Source: Girardinichthys multiradiatus (Eukaryota; Chordata; Actinopteri; Cyprinodontiformes; Goodeidae). From it: a stretch of DNA of 64,000 nucleotides. Shown piece after piece: positions 22,951-35,600 of the stretch (position 1 is its first letter; each line of letters opens with the position of its first letter). Position numbers and translations under genes: made by a program. The DNA is taken from contig NC_061800.1 in the NCBI RefSeq assembly GCF_021462225.1, positions 16,910,749 to 16,974,748 of the forward strand, written 5' to 3'. The notes beneath the pieces are model-generated. The model had not been told where the DNA came from. It was given only the letters and a program-made list of their open reading frames with translations, and searched no databases.

Positions 22951-24231
22951 CTAATCTGCTTCTCCAGAGTACAAGGTCTCTTTGTTGTCCATCCTTATAG
23001 ACTCTGCACTACTCAGGCTCTGTAGATTCATTATTTGTCTCAACTTCTGCCTGAAATCTTTTGAAGCAAAGTAATATATAAAAGGATCCAGACAACTATT
23101 CAGACAGCTAAAACAGAGGGAAAGCTTATAGGCCATGTACAAAGACTTGTTATAAAAGAGTCTCAGGACACTATGACTCAACAAGAGGATGTTGTTAGGA
23201 GCAAAGCACAGCACAAAGACCAGAAGAACGACAACAGCCAGACGTATGGCCCTTCCTTTCTGGGCTGTCTTGGAATCCCTGGACAGCTTATATATGACGC
23301 TAACATAGCAGAACATTGTGACACAGAAGGGTAAGAGGAACAGTAGGAACACCATGGTGAACAGAAAAGCCGCCCAGGCTGCTAAAGACGGGAGCATGGA
23401 TTTTTTCAGCACGTCAAAGCATGTAGTGATACCAAGTTCCGGGATGTCAAAGGTCAGGTCCGTGGTCATGAGAGGGTACAGGACACCCAGAACCACACCC
23501 CACATCAGGAGGCAGCTGATGACAGCAACAGACTTTCTCCTCTTGTTCTTCCTGAAAGTCATGGGTTTCACAATGCCCAGGTAGCGGTCAATGCCGATTG
23601 CCATCATTGTCAGGATAGAACAATACATGTTGGTGTAGAAAACAAGGGTCAGGAAGCTGTAACAGGACGCAAAAAAGAAAATGTGGCATTTGATTACAGG
23701 TTTAAGGTAAGTCAGGAAAAGCTGTGACATTTTGGCAACAAATAAAACAGGCTTAATGCTTAACAGGCTGCTTTGAAATAAAATGCTTTGAAATAAAATC
23801 CAGTTACTATCACAGTACAGCTAGTTAAGAATTAGAACTACATTTTATCTGAACAAACCTTAATTATTTAAACTTTGATTATTATGGTAATAAAGTTTCA
23901 CCATTTATTTTACAAAGTTTCTCTTTCAGTTTGAATACCTGCACATCTTTGGACCCAGCTTCCAGTGGTATCCTTGGAACTGGTAGGAGATCTGAAAGGG
24001 AAGGGCGAAGCCAAGTGCCAAGTCGGTGAGAGTTAGATTAATCATGAAGATGATGGTGGGAGTCTTTGGGGAGGTACGAAACAGCAGGAGCCAAATTGAC
24101 AGGCCATTTCCAACCAGGTTGACGACAGTGATAACCATGTATATAGCAGAAATGACATTGCTGGTATTCACATTCTGAAACAGTGATAGGGTGGCATTAT
24201 CGAGCTGCGTTCTGTTGGAATTCCCCGTCAT
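22951..24231 (-). CDS. p2ry8: P2RY8, P2Y-like class A GPCR (2 coding exons, 332 codons)
   Basis: Coding exons 24231-23939 and 23656-22951 join in frame (AG|C gives Ser98); the stop is TAG. Residues 1-25 form a short extracellular N-terminus with NRT and NAT glycosylation sequons. Seven hydrophobic helices follow. TM2 has the LTLTDLALG core, Cys97 and the Cys in GITTCFDVLKK form the expected TM3-ECL2 disulfide pair, DRY is at 121-123, and TM7 has the P2Y-type DPFIYY. The GITTCFDVLKK segment and CFAPNN/SCLNSCLDPF blocks match recalled human P2RY8 closely. In mammals this plasma-membrane receptor couples to G-alpha-13, binds S-geranylgeranyl-glutathione and confines germinal-centre B cells. Human is 359 residues, so the cytoplasmic tail here is shorter. 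An in-frame upstream ATG at 24279 exists, but an acceptor-like CAG near 24259 suggests a noncoding upstream exon, so I chose the ATG at 24231. It sits directly upstream of ASMTL, as in human. Confidence 0.95.
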
Positions 24232-24279
24232 GACTGGATGATAACGGCCACTTTTTACCTGTATTTCAAAGATCAACAC

Positions 24280-25310
24280 AAACGTTTTTTTTAGTCATTA
24301 TGGTGTCATTTTCAGTTTTCTGATAGATATCATCAAAGATATCATCAAAAATTAGGCAATGACGAGCACATCTTTTTTCATGTATGATTTACTTACTTTT
24401 GGAAAATCAGAATTACAAGAAAGAAATATCAGAAACCACAAGCACAGTGCATGCACCTGGTGTATTGCACGCAATGTTTTTTTTTTCAATGCTAAGGTGT
24501 GAAATAGATTCAGGTTCCATCAACCTGTGTTGTTTGCTTGCTAGAAAAAAGCGCATGTTTCGGGTGGAGTTTTCACACAGGAAAAGGGCATGCATGATTT
24601 GTGGTTAGGTATGCAAACTCTGGGTATAGTACAATTGCAAAGTTTAAAAATGTGTAGCGGAAAGTCACATCAGGCTCTGTTACATCTTAAACTCAGAGAA
24701 ATCATTTCTTCTCAGTCCCTAAGATTGATTTAATCTCAGGATGTCAGCATTGGCAAGGTGAAAAAACACTTTCTCTCCCATGTGGTGGGTATGGTGTTGG
24801 CGGTAGTGGTAGTGGCAGTGGAGGAACCACATATAAAAGTCTTGTCAAATGACTTGAAACACATCCTTGTCATCTTTGCATATTGATAATTGTCAACAAC
24901 TGTCCTCTTTGTTGCCTTAAGCATTTGCAGTCTACAGTGCCTTAAATTGAATAAAATCAGGGAATATTCCATATTCCTCCTTACAGAACAGTCCAGAAAC
25001 CACACCCACCATACTGCCAAAACTGTCAAGTCAAGACATACTTGAAAGGTGAAACACATCCTTGATTCATTGTCATTTTCATGTATTGTTAAGCAATGGA
25101 AAATACCCAATTACTAAGAGAATGAGAACCCTGCAATTCATTTGGGTAGCAGGTTTTGTTTACTGAGGGTCAGTAAGTCTCCTTTTATAACAATATTAGA
25201 CAATAAGTCTTGAGTTTGTTATTTTTACTCATTGTGTCTACATTGTATGGGGGTCCAAAAGGGTCACAGTTCATGAAAACAACATAAATAAATAAATGAT
25301 TAAATATTTT
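24280..25310. other. P2RY8 upstream region, no gene recognised
   Basis: Open frames here (for example 24736-25110 minus) lack recognisable domains. P2RY8 noncoding exons and promoter should lie within a few kb but cannot be pinned down. Confidence 0.35.
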
Positions 25311-25319
25311 GACTTGGAA

Positions 25320-25662
25320 ACAGTCAGTCAGTCAGTCATTTTCTACCGCTTCTTCCATAGTGGGTCGTGGGGAAGCTGGTGCCTATCTCCAGCAGTCTAC
25401 AGGCGGGACGCAGGGTACACCCAGGACAGGTCACCAGTCCATCGCAGGGCAACACAGAAACATACAGGACAAACAACCATGTACACATTCATTCACACTA
25501 AGGATAATTTAGAAAGACCAATTAATCTAACACTCATGTCTTTGGATTGTGGGAGGAAGCCGGAGTACCCGATGAGAACTAACACATGCACGAGGAGAAC
25601 ATGCAAACTCCATGCAGAAGGACCCCTGGCCGGGAATCGAACCCGGGACCTTCTTGCTGAAG
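25320..25662 (-). repeat. tRNA-derived SINE, 5'-truncated
   Basis: Same family and orientation as 15852-16223, with a (TGAC)n tail at 25320-25338. The B box is well preserved (CCCGGGTTCGATTCCCGG on the minus strand, about 25631-25649), but the copy ends before the A box. Confidence 0.8.
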
Positions 25663-27559
25663 GCATGATTTTAAAATCTAATTACTTCAATTTCTAATTA
25701 GGAATTTTACATTTTATTGTTTGTAATTATGTATTTAACAGGTATTGACCCAAAAACGTGTGTGGAGTTAGTAAGCAGCCCCCTTCCGACCTTGTCAGAA
25801 TTAGGCAGGTTTAAAAAGATATAGATGGATAAATACAATATTTTTTTTATGAAAGTAGTGCAGACGTGGCTTCTATTGAAGACTTGTAGTCTTTTAAAAC
25901 TGTCTTGAACAATACATACATGGAAGATAGCATTAAACTAGACCACTTTACCGACATCAAGCCTTTTAGATGTGAGACTTTAGCAGAGTGCGATGTATAA
26001 AACAAAGACAGTGACATCTTTGTTTTTCTTATACTATCCAATCACCCCTGCATCAGGCTTGTATTAATGCGTAACAATGTAATCAAAAAACAATGTTTAT
26101 TGTCATAATTTCACTTCTGTGTTGTTTTTTATGTTGTGTAACTCAGCGCAAACCAAAACCATACATGTTACCAAAACTAGACTTGCTAAAGAGTTACACT
26201 ACATATGAATACAATAAAATAATCTAAAGAAAACCAAAACAAAGAAACAAACAACAAATGGTGTCACTAAGTAACTGTTAATATTAATATTCAGAATCAT
26301 AAGTAACAATACAGTAGGTACTGTTGAAATTGAGGTTGAAAACATACCTTGTAACCAGGGAGGCAAATAAGGCAGGTGGGCACGTGTTTGGCAGTTGGAG
26401 AATGAGGCACAGATACTCTTACTGAGGAAGGCTGGTGAGGAAATGGGGTCTGAACTTGATACAGTGCCACTGAGAGGAAATGCACCATGTGACAACCTCC
26501 TACCAACTGTAGTAACGGCCACATGCTTGATTCACACTTGGAATCTTCAGCCACAGTCATATATCGAAGACTTCCTCCACATTAGAGCTGCTCATGTAGA
26601 TCACACATTCACTCATGTATCTTTACACTATTTCTCCCTCAGTGTTAAAGGTTTCCACTATAACAATCTATTCCGTTTTTTTAGCATGCCATACAAAAGT
26701 ACAACACAGTGGTAGTGTATGGTGAACAACAATGGAAATGAAAGCAAACACAAATATGTGTTCTTTGGGAAATCCCACCATGCCATGGGTGTTGATTTCA
26801 CTTTCTGTCAGTAGCAGCAGTTTAAATAATATAATTACAATGTGATATAATATAAATGCCTCAACAAAAGAATACAGATGTTTAGAGAAGAGTAATGGAG
26901 AAGTTATTTATCTTCTAGGCTCTATAGCACACAATACAACTAAATACAAACAAATATAACATGTGTAATATGCTGTCAGAATGCCTTCCTTTAAAGGTAA
27001 GACAGAATACAAGAGTTCAGCATGTTCACAAGATCATGACGTGTGTGTGCTCCTGGCTTCCTGTTGACTGTCATAGTTCTGCTTTATCTAGGGGAAAGTT
27101 GCTCAGACACAGTTCATGTCAAAAACTGGTTATAATATAGCACAATTAAGCAAAGAAGGTCTGTTCTTTGTAAGGCACCGGCCAGACACCATTTCATCCT
27201 TCTGGTACAATCATAAAGTGAGATGGGCAGGTCTCCTTTTGTCAATGCTAACTGTAGTGATTCATTGCTGTAATTTATTGTGCGGAATAAGCAGTTATGG
27301 AGCAAAATCAGCCTCACCCAAAAACAAATAACTGAACTATAACTAAATGTGTCTTAACAGAAGAAATTTATTTTCTCACAGTTGAACACAAAAACTGAGA
27401 GCACAAAAACAAAAATTTGTCATATACTTTTGACAGTGCTTTTTTTCTGACAGCATTAATAAAAAATAAAACAGTAAATCAATTTATTCATGTCACTATT
27501 CATTTCACTTTGACATTTGTAATTTTGACATTTGTAATTTTACTTCTCATTATTCAAAG

Positions 27560-28480
27560 GCTCTAAGGCTGTTCTTCTCCTCTGATACAGTGTCACCAGA
27601 AAATATTCCCATTGGTACACCTTTTCCATCTTTTGTGATGTTAGAGTTATTATAAAACCAATTTGAGTTTAACTCTCATTTACAAACTCAAAATTGCCAA
27701 TTGTAACAAAGTGAAAAAATATTTTAGACATGTAAATTTCTAAAATTTAAATGTAACCTAATAGGTCCATAAACATACAGCCTGAAGACTTCTTGGGTAT
27801 GTCTCTACAAGCATGGCACCCCATGCCTTCAATGCATATCCTCTCAGGCTCAGTCAGTTTGGATGGGTAGTATTGGTAGGCAATCATTTTCAGGTATTTC
27901 CACAGATATTAAACTGAATTTAAGTCCAGGCTCTGGATGGGCCACTTAAGGACATTCGCAGATTGCTACTGAAGCCACTTCCTTGTTATCTTGACTGTGT
28001 GCTTTGAGCCATTGTTGTATTGAACAATATATAGTTTTGACTGTCTTGATTGTTTTCATTTTCCGTTCAATACAGACTATTGACTCATTTTCTTCTGCAT
28101 AAAAAACAAGTCATTTCTTTTACCAAGTTCCTTTTTCTCTGATGATTCAGTTGGTTCTGGCGGCCAGATCTATGGAAGGTCCTAGTGCTTCCAACCTTCT
28201 TCTGTTTCTAAATAATGGGGACCACAGTGCTTTCTAGGATGATCAAATGTTTGCCAGTTGCTGGTGCTTTCACACAACACGGTCTCGTAGGTCAACAGAA
28301 AAGTCCTGACTTCCTTGCTTGGTATCTGCTCTGCTCTGCTGAGTCATTTTGGGGACCTTGCATAGACAAGTGTGTTATATTCACAACTGTACATGCAACA
28401 CAATTCATCACTATTAAATTCCAAGCTGCAGAAAGTTATTGCAGACCATCAGTTGTAATCAGATGCATCCAAGTTCTATT
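27560..28480 (-). mobile_element. Old Tc1-like transposon remnant
   Basis: Minus-strand remnants of a Tc1-type transposase are recognisable. For example GTCCAGGCTCTGGATGGGCC at 27927-27946 corresponds to the conserved region around the catalytic Glu (minus-strand 'GPSRAWT'-like text). No open frame survives. Ends are not defined. Confidence 0.5.
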
Positions 28481-29098
28481 AATTTCATTTTAAAGGGAGG
28501 AGATACTTAGGCACCTATTATATTTAAATGTTTAGATTTTTAAAATAAAGCTACTTGTTTTAGAAAACTATCCTATAACTAAATTAAATATAGCAAACTA
28601 TGAAAAACGATACAGTTTTAGAATATATCTTCAACATAACAAAATGTGGAAAAATATAACATGATGTTTATACTTTCTGGTGGCACTGTAGGTACAAAGC
28701 ATTACTCACAAAATAAAAATTTGACATGGCATAAAATTTTGATTTATTTATCAGTTCTAAGTCTGGTGGTTACCATATATACAGTAAAGGACATTGTTTA
28801 CCCTCCTTTTTAAAAAGACCTGTTATCTATACAACACTATGTTTATATTAATAAAAATATCCAGGATGACTAAAGACAACACAAACAGCAAAATATGCTA
28901 AATATTGGAAAGAGGTTCTCATGCAGAAGGCAAGGTTGTTGTCTTACTGATAAACTGTTCCTGAATCTCTTAATTGAGATGCTCCTTTACCACAAAGAGT
29001 GAGGGTAGAGTATCTTAACAGCTGATGAGGCTGAAAGCTGGCTAGCAGGAAGAAAGTTCAACAGTTACAATTGCATTACCAACCTACAAACAGAAACT
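28481..29098. other. Intergenic, nothing recognised
   Basis: AT-rich spacer between the Tc1 remnant and the MITE downstream of UPF3A. Confidence 0.4.
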
Positions 29099-29547
29099 AA
29101 GGCCTTGTACACACATAGTCGTCTTTTTAAAAACAAATATCTCCCCCGGCAAAATAAAATCACACACATGGGATTGTTTTCAGAAAGTCTTCATCCACAC
29201 GAACTCGCACAAAGTCTGAACCAACATAAAAATCAGCACCTCTCTGATAGCAGTCATTTATACTACTTGGCTACAGCAAGGCCAAGTCAACAATAATGGT
29301 TGCACATGTAACATCAGCGTCACATTATTTGTCACAGACTGTGATGCGCAGGACCCCAAAATTATTTTACCCACGTACACACGCAAACACAAATACGAGG
29401 TTCTCTCAAATCTCTACTTCGGTCGGACCTTTGATAAATAATCGTTTTTGGTAATGCAAACCGGAGTTTACGTGTGGATGAAAAACCAAAACGCATAACA
29501 ATTTATTCGTTTTCCCAGATATCTGGATACATGTGAACTAAGCCTAA
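29099..29547. mobile_element. MITE-like (hAT-type) repeat overlapping UPF3A 3' UTR
   Basis: The left end AAGGCCTTGTACACACA and the right end TGTGAACTAAGCCTAAG are imperfect inverted repeats. The interior has further inverted similarity around AAAACGCAT/AAAACAAATA-type segments. It has no coding capacity. It ends about 70 nt from the UPF3A stop codon, so the UPF3A 3' UTR must run into it. Confidence 0.5.
29502..29507 (-). terminator. upf3a: Candidate UPF3A polyadenylation signal (AATAAA)
   Basis: An AATAAA on the minus strand lies about 112 nt past the UPF3A stop. It falls inside the right end of a MITE-like repeat (29099-29547), so the transposon may supply the polyadenylation signal. Confidence 0.4.
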
Positions 29548-29618
29548 GAAACCAGTCAGCCAATCGGAGCAGCTTCCATAAGTTTGACCTGAAAAACCAA
29601 TTATTATACATCTACTAC

Positions 29619-32600
29619 TCACTGCTCATCTTTGCTTTTCTCAAAGCCCCTCTCCATCTCCGCTGTCATGGCGACAACCTCATAACAATGCTCCGTCCTG
29701 CATTCGTGGGAATGGCCAGTGGGGAGGCAGTCATAGCCTTTATTAGTTGAACTCATACGCTTCCTGTTACGCGCGCCCGGCTGATAAAGCTGCATGGCAG
29801 GACGGTCCTGCAGGGTGGTCAGAGGAGAAATAATAACAGGCAATGTCAATAGTCACACCTGCATACAGTGTGAAATGCAAAGCTACTTGTACATCTTAAA
29901 CTCTTTCTCATCTTTCACACTTGTGACCTCAAGGTTGAAGTTGAACTACATATTAACATACACCTCAGTCCAACAAATAGACAGTGAATAAAGAAAGTAC
30001 CTAAACTTTTCTATAATGTCTTGCAGAAGTATTGAAAAACCCCTGAATTTCTTTTACAATATGTTGTGTTACAATCACAAACTTTAGAGTATTTAAAAAG
30101 GGTTGAAGGTGATAGAGCAACAAAAAGTAAATTTCAAGTCTTGCAATAGATTTCCAAATGTATTTAGGACTGTACATTGACTGGTTCACTCTAAGACGTG
30201 ACTATGCTTTGTAAATAAACCGTTATATTGTGTCTTTCTCAGTGTGTTTGGGATCATTGTCCTGGAAGGTAAACTTCTTCCCAAATCTTTTGCAACTCCA
30301 TCCATTTTCCCATTAATTCTTGCCCTCTCCCTGCTGAAGAAAAGCACACTAACAGAATAAGACTGTCACTGCCACTACTTGTAGGACTGGTGTTTGGTGT
30401 ATGCCAGCATACACTTTAAATTTAGGTCACAGATAAAGGTCAGCTGACACCAAAGAGAAAATTTAAATTAAATAAATTAGGTTTTGATGTGCCAATACTA
30501 GAGCCACTGATCTTACACAGCAATTTTCAAACAACGCAGTAGAAAATGTACAACTCTGCACTAATGCCACAGATTTTATCAGTTATAACCTTTGAAAAAT
30601 ATGGGTTAGAAATAGTGCATCAGGAAACCAGAATCAAACACAAATTTTTGTGTAGCTTATTTCCAAAGTTTTTTTCTTGCAGTTGTTCATATCACCCCCA
30701 TCATCCCCACTGATGAAAAAAAAAATGTGTGAGTCAGTGTTTGTGATCAGCATCATGAGAGACATTCGGGACCAGCTTCCTGGTAATCTCATGCTCACCT
30801 TCTCGCTCACCTTGTTTCGGAGGCGTTCCTTTCTATTGCTCAGGTCCTCCCTGTCCTCCTTTCCCATTTTATCTCCATTGTCAGGACAGTAAGAATAGCC
30901 ATGATGATGACCCTCTTTCTTGGCTCGATCTTGGCAGTAGCCCTTCCCCCATTTTGTCTCATCTTTCCGACGCATGAACTTGTCAAACTCGTAGTGGTGT
31001 CGTTGCCGTTTTCTCTCTTCATCCTTACCGCGGTGATCCTTATCTCTCTGTCTGCGGCTGTGCTGCTCCCTCTGCTCTTTGTCGCTCTCAGGCTGACCTC
31101 TGCTGGTCAAATGTACATTAAAACATATATTATTGCAAACCCAGAAAAACAGACAGCTAATGCATACAATATGACAGATTAAGACACTTCAAAATAAAAA
31201 AAACAGCACTGTAGAACTTTTGGGTCAGTTTAATATATATCAGGTTCTGCAAATAAACATTATGTAATGATTAAAGATAACCTTTAGTTCTATACAAATT
31301 GTTTTCATTATTGTTTCTTGAAAACACTCAAAGTCTTTTAATTCTTATAACTGTTGTTTACCTTTGTGTATGGTCCTCCAGTCTTGAGAGAGGATATTTA
31401 TTATAAACTTTAATACTATCCTTTGGCTTTTATTAGGAATAAAAAACGAACTTTTGTAAACCACTTGTTCATTTCAGTAATTAGTTTTCTTACTTTTCTT
31501 TTGGTTCTTTTGACTTCATTTGTCCACCAGCTTTCTCCCATTTGCCCCCACCTGCATCACAAGGGTCACTTTTTTCCTTCATTCGGTCTGAATCAACGTC
31601 ATCATCTCTGTCACTCTTCTTTAGGAGCTGTAAATGCAAATAACACAAAATACGGAATTTGGCATCGTTTACTTATAAGGGATAAACAAAATGGTGCTAA
31701 GAAGTATTTTCTTCAGAAATGAGGAGTTACCTTAATTTTAATGTCTTTATCAGACAGCTTTTTCTGCTTCTCTGCCTCTTTTCGCTTGCGCCTCTCCTCC
31801 TCTCGCCGCTTTCGTTTCTCTTCCTCCCGTTGCCTTTTCTTTTCAAGCTCCCTTCTTCTTCTCTCTTCTCTCTTCTCCTCTCTTATCCTCTGTTAAAAAT
31901 GGACACAAAGAATATGATTTTTATAAGATAATCTCTTCCCTTAACAAATCTGATCCTGTCTCACCTGCTTTTCAATCTTCTTATTTTTGATGTACTCCAG
32001 CAGAGGGGTTGTTCGTTTGGCTGAAAGCAAACAGAGAGAAAGAATAAAAATCTGGTTAATATGTTAGAGCAACTCTAACTCAAAGTCAGTTGCAAAGAAA
32101 TGTTACAATTGTTTTGTAAATGTAGAACATGAGTAACTTATAGTATTTTGGATACAACAAATAAGGAGGGAGCTGGTGAGTCTATTGTTCACATGAGCTT
32201 GAATTCCTTTAATAGAGTAGATGAAAAAAGAAACTTATAATGACATAGTTGTGAAAAAATGAAAATGAAAAGTCCAGTCATTCACATAGAATTGATATGT
32301 GGATAGTAAAAATATATCTGAGTCTGTTGTAAAACCTTTAACTCATGTCTGCAATACGACTTTTCAATTCAAAGAACAAAACCTCATTCAAATAAGGAAA
32401 AATGGAGATACAAATTTTTCCAACACATATAGATCAGTTCGTTTTTCTTCGTTAGTTTTCTAACATTTAAAAATATTGTTATGCCAAAGTTTTTGTTATT
32501 TTAAAAACAACAGTTCATTGGTTGATTGCTAGTATGGGTTTAGAGAAATAGCTCCACCTCAATGGCAGTAATGCAACAAGTACAACAGATATCAAATCTG

Positions 32601-35600
32601 TTATATCATTATGTGACTGTTGCCTTTGAGGTACCACAAGGTTTTGTGCTGAGTCCCTAACATTTTATCTTGTACACAAGTGACACATAAATCAACAAAA
32701 AAACTGTATTACTATGGTTAAGTTTCTGATCCCCTTTTGAGTGAAGTGAAAATGGAAGTGGTAGCACTAAATTATAGCAAAGCAAATGGATAATATTTAG
32801 TAACAGGCAGATAAAGAATAATGCCAAACTGAATCTAAACTCGATGTCTGGAGATCCCCCAAAATCAGAACCAAATATGGAGAAGCAGCCTTCTGCTCTT
32901 CTTCTCTATTTATCTGGAACAAACTTCCAGAAAACTGAAACTCCGCTGAAACCCTGAATTTTTTTAAATCCAGGTGTAGAGTTTATATAGAGTTGGCTTT
33001 GACTGTTCTATTTAAACTATTAACAAAAACATCAATAATTTTAGTCTGTTGTCCAACTTTCCGTTTCCTTATTATGCCAATACAATGTACTTTTTATGTG
33101 TTTTCTTTTCTTGTGTTTTCGTCATGTAAAGCACTGAATTGTGTTGTTGCTCAAATGTACTGTACAAATAAACTTGTCTTGCCTAGATTCTTTGGGGTTT
33201 ATAACTGACTAGAACCTGTGTTGTAAGCCTCGTGAACAATGTAAAAAGTCAAATGTCTAAAACTATTGCAGGATTATATAAATACAAAGATAGTTTGGAA
33301 CAAACTACATTCTGTACATGTACATGTGTGTTTTGCGGCTTACTAAAAATCCAATACATGAATAACACTAAACCAAATTATATGCAGCAAAAGAACGTTA
33401 TAAAAATGATGAATTCATCAGATAATTATAATTCAAACAAAAACATATTTATTTATGTATGTAACTGCATGTCTTAAAATTGTACAGTTTAGTACAGCTG
33501 ATTACTGTATAAGTAATGTACAACGCATTCAATAATTTCCTTCTCCATATCTCCAACACATTTTCAGCAGTTTTTTTTAATTAAAGATATAAATAATAAA
33601 GGTTGAGCTAAGTTTTTAAAAATAACCCACCTCTGTTATGGGGTAAACGAGTGGAAGAACTGAGATAAGGAATAGACTTTGTGGTTTACCTGTGTCCTTA
33701 AAAAAAGTTGAGAAATCAGGCACTAAACAAATCTAAAGTATGTAAAGTAAATATAGTGAGATTTGATTATCATTGTCTGTTTTTTTTCTATAATAACATT
33801 ATAATGTCAAAAATATATATTATTATTATTATTATTGTATTTTTGCTTGTATTTAGGTTATATTTTTTGTAAAGTGTGGTTAAAACAAGCTTTAATTCTT
33901 TCTCTATATTCTGTGTACTTGCTATTGAAATGATTTATTTTGTTGTTTAGGATCATATAGCAAATGGTAATAATGCCACAAAAAGGTGAAGATCGCAATA
34001 AAATATCAGATTATAATATCAAAATTCAAAACCCTGTACCAATGAGCTCTCTGGTCTTAGCTTCTATTTCCCCAAGAAGTGTTTCAGGATTGGCCATAGA
34101 CTTCTCCTCCTCACAGGAGTAGTTCTCCAAGAATCGCCTGTATTCTGGATCTAGGGGACAATCAAATTAAAAACTTGCATATAAAATAAAATAAATAATT
34201 AGTCAATTAATTATAATTAGTTTTGTCTATGCATTCTAAATGCATGCAGGAAACATGTAAATGTCAGACAAGATCAGTACATTTTAGTTTAATCAGAATC
34301 GATCATTTTCCCTGTATTTTAGTACCTTCTTCAATGCTTCCGGCTTTAGCATCTTTTTTCTTCAGCTTCTTTTTGGAAATCTTCTGGAATGGGGCAAACT
34401 CTACTACAGCAGGATACTCCTGACCTGAATAAATATTAAAATACCAGTCAGATTAACCAGCCAATAGACCAGCTGTGAAATGGTAACAATGGCAACAAAT
34501 GCTCCAATTAACGTTTATAAAAGTCAACATCTAGCTCCAAAGTTTCTGTTTCCATGTCATATAGCTGAATAAATTATGCTGTGAGTCAACATTCAAGGCA
34601 ATAATAAGTACAATGTACTTTTTGTGTCTTCTTTTCTTATGTTTCAAGGCGAATTCAACACTGGCAACAAATCAAAATGGCTTGGGAAAGAATAAAAATA
34701 CCCTTGTTGTCAATGAAGACATAGCCATCAAATCGATCCCTGAACAGCAGGATATCTTCTGTGCTTTTAAAGTTGATATAAGCTCGGGAGAACAGGTGGG
34801 GATAGAGACTGTAAAGACAAACAAGGTCAATAAAAGGGAATGAGAACTGTAGGAAAATGAACCATAACATTATAAAACTCATACCTTTGATCTGCTGGGA
34901 AAAACTCAAAATAGTCATACGATGGAAGAGGACTGAGATGCTCTTCCAATTGTTCCTGTGACAGATTAGGTGGGAGTCTTCGAATAACCACCTGAAAGAA
35001 AGGTGCGTTTCAACTATTAAACAATTACTTTTACAAGTAAGGTGATCAGGGTTTGGACCTCCATCGTTTGAACCTTCAGAGTTTATGTCACAAACACATG
35101 ATGATCTATGCCACTAAAGTATTTCTGATGACATTCGTTGGTGCAAGCATGACTTTTAAGGTTGTTATTGAGTCATTTGATAGTGAGTCTACTGATAGAG
35201 ACATGACTGAACTACATTACTATTTGTTTGATATTCATATTTTGGATTATAAGGTTTTTCACATACATAAGTTAAGATATTTAATTCTCTGCTGTTTGGA
35301 AGTCTACTATTTAGAGAACTTATAGGGCCGGTTACATTTATTGGCTCCCCTAGTAAAGATATGTAAAAAGCTCTATAATAAATAAATCAATATTTTATTT
35401 TATCTATCGAGACTGTGGAAGGGGTAACGGTCAAAGACTCAGTATGATCCAATACTGAAAAATGTTATAGGAGAACAATAAGTGCTGTCTCATTGGCAAA
35501 AGGTTGCACAAGCCATTGACAGTGAGGGTGACAATAATCATGCCACCAGGGATTTAGTTAAAAACAATTATTTCTCGAGGTTTTCCCAGCAATTTCCCAG

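Noticed and set aside
24736..25110. 124-codon minus-strand frame upstream of P2RY8
   Set aside because: Threonine-rich low-complexity end, no domain and no splice context linking it to P2RY8.
25631..25649. Possible tRNA gene (B-box match)
   Set aside because: The B box belongs to a SINE with a long non-tRNA body and (TGAC)n tail. No cloverleaf with an A box is complete in this copy.
30634..31110. 158-codon minus-strand frame reading through the UPF3A exon end
   Set aside because: The exon ends at the GTGAGC donor at 30811. The extension VSMRLPGSWS and beyond is intron sequence.
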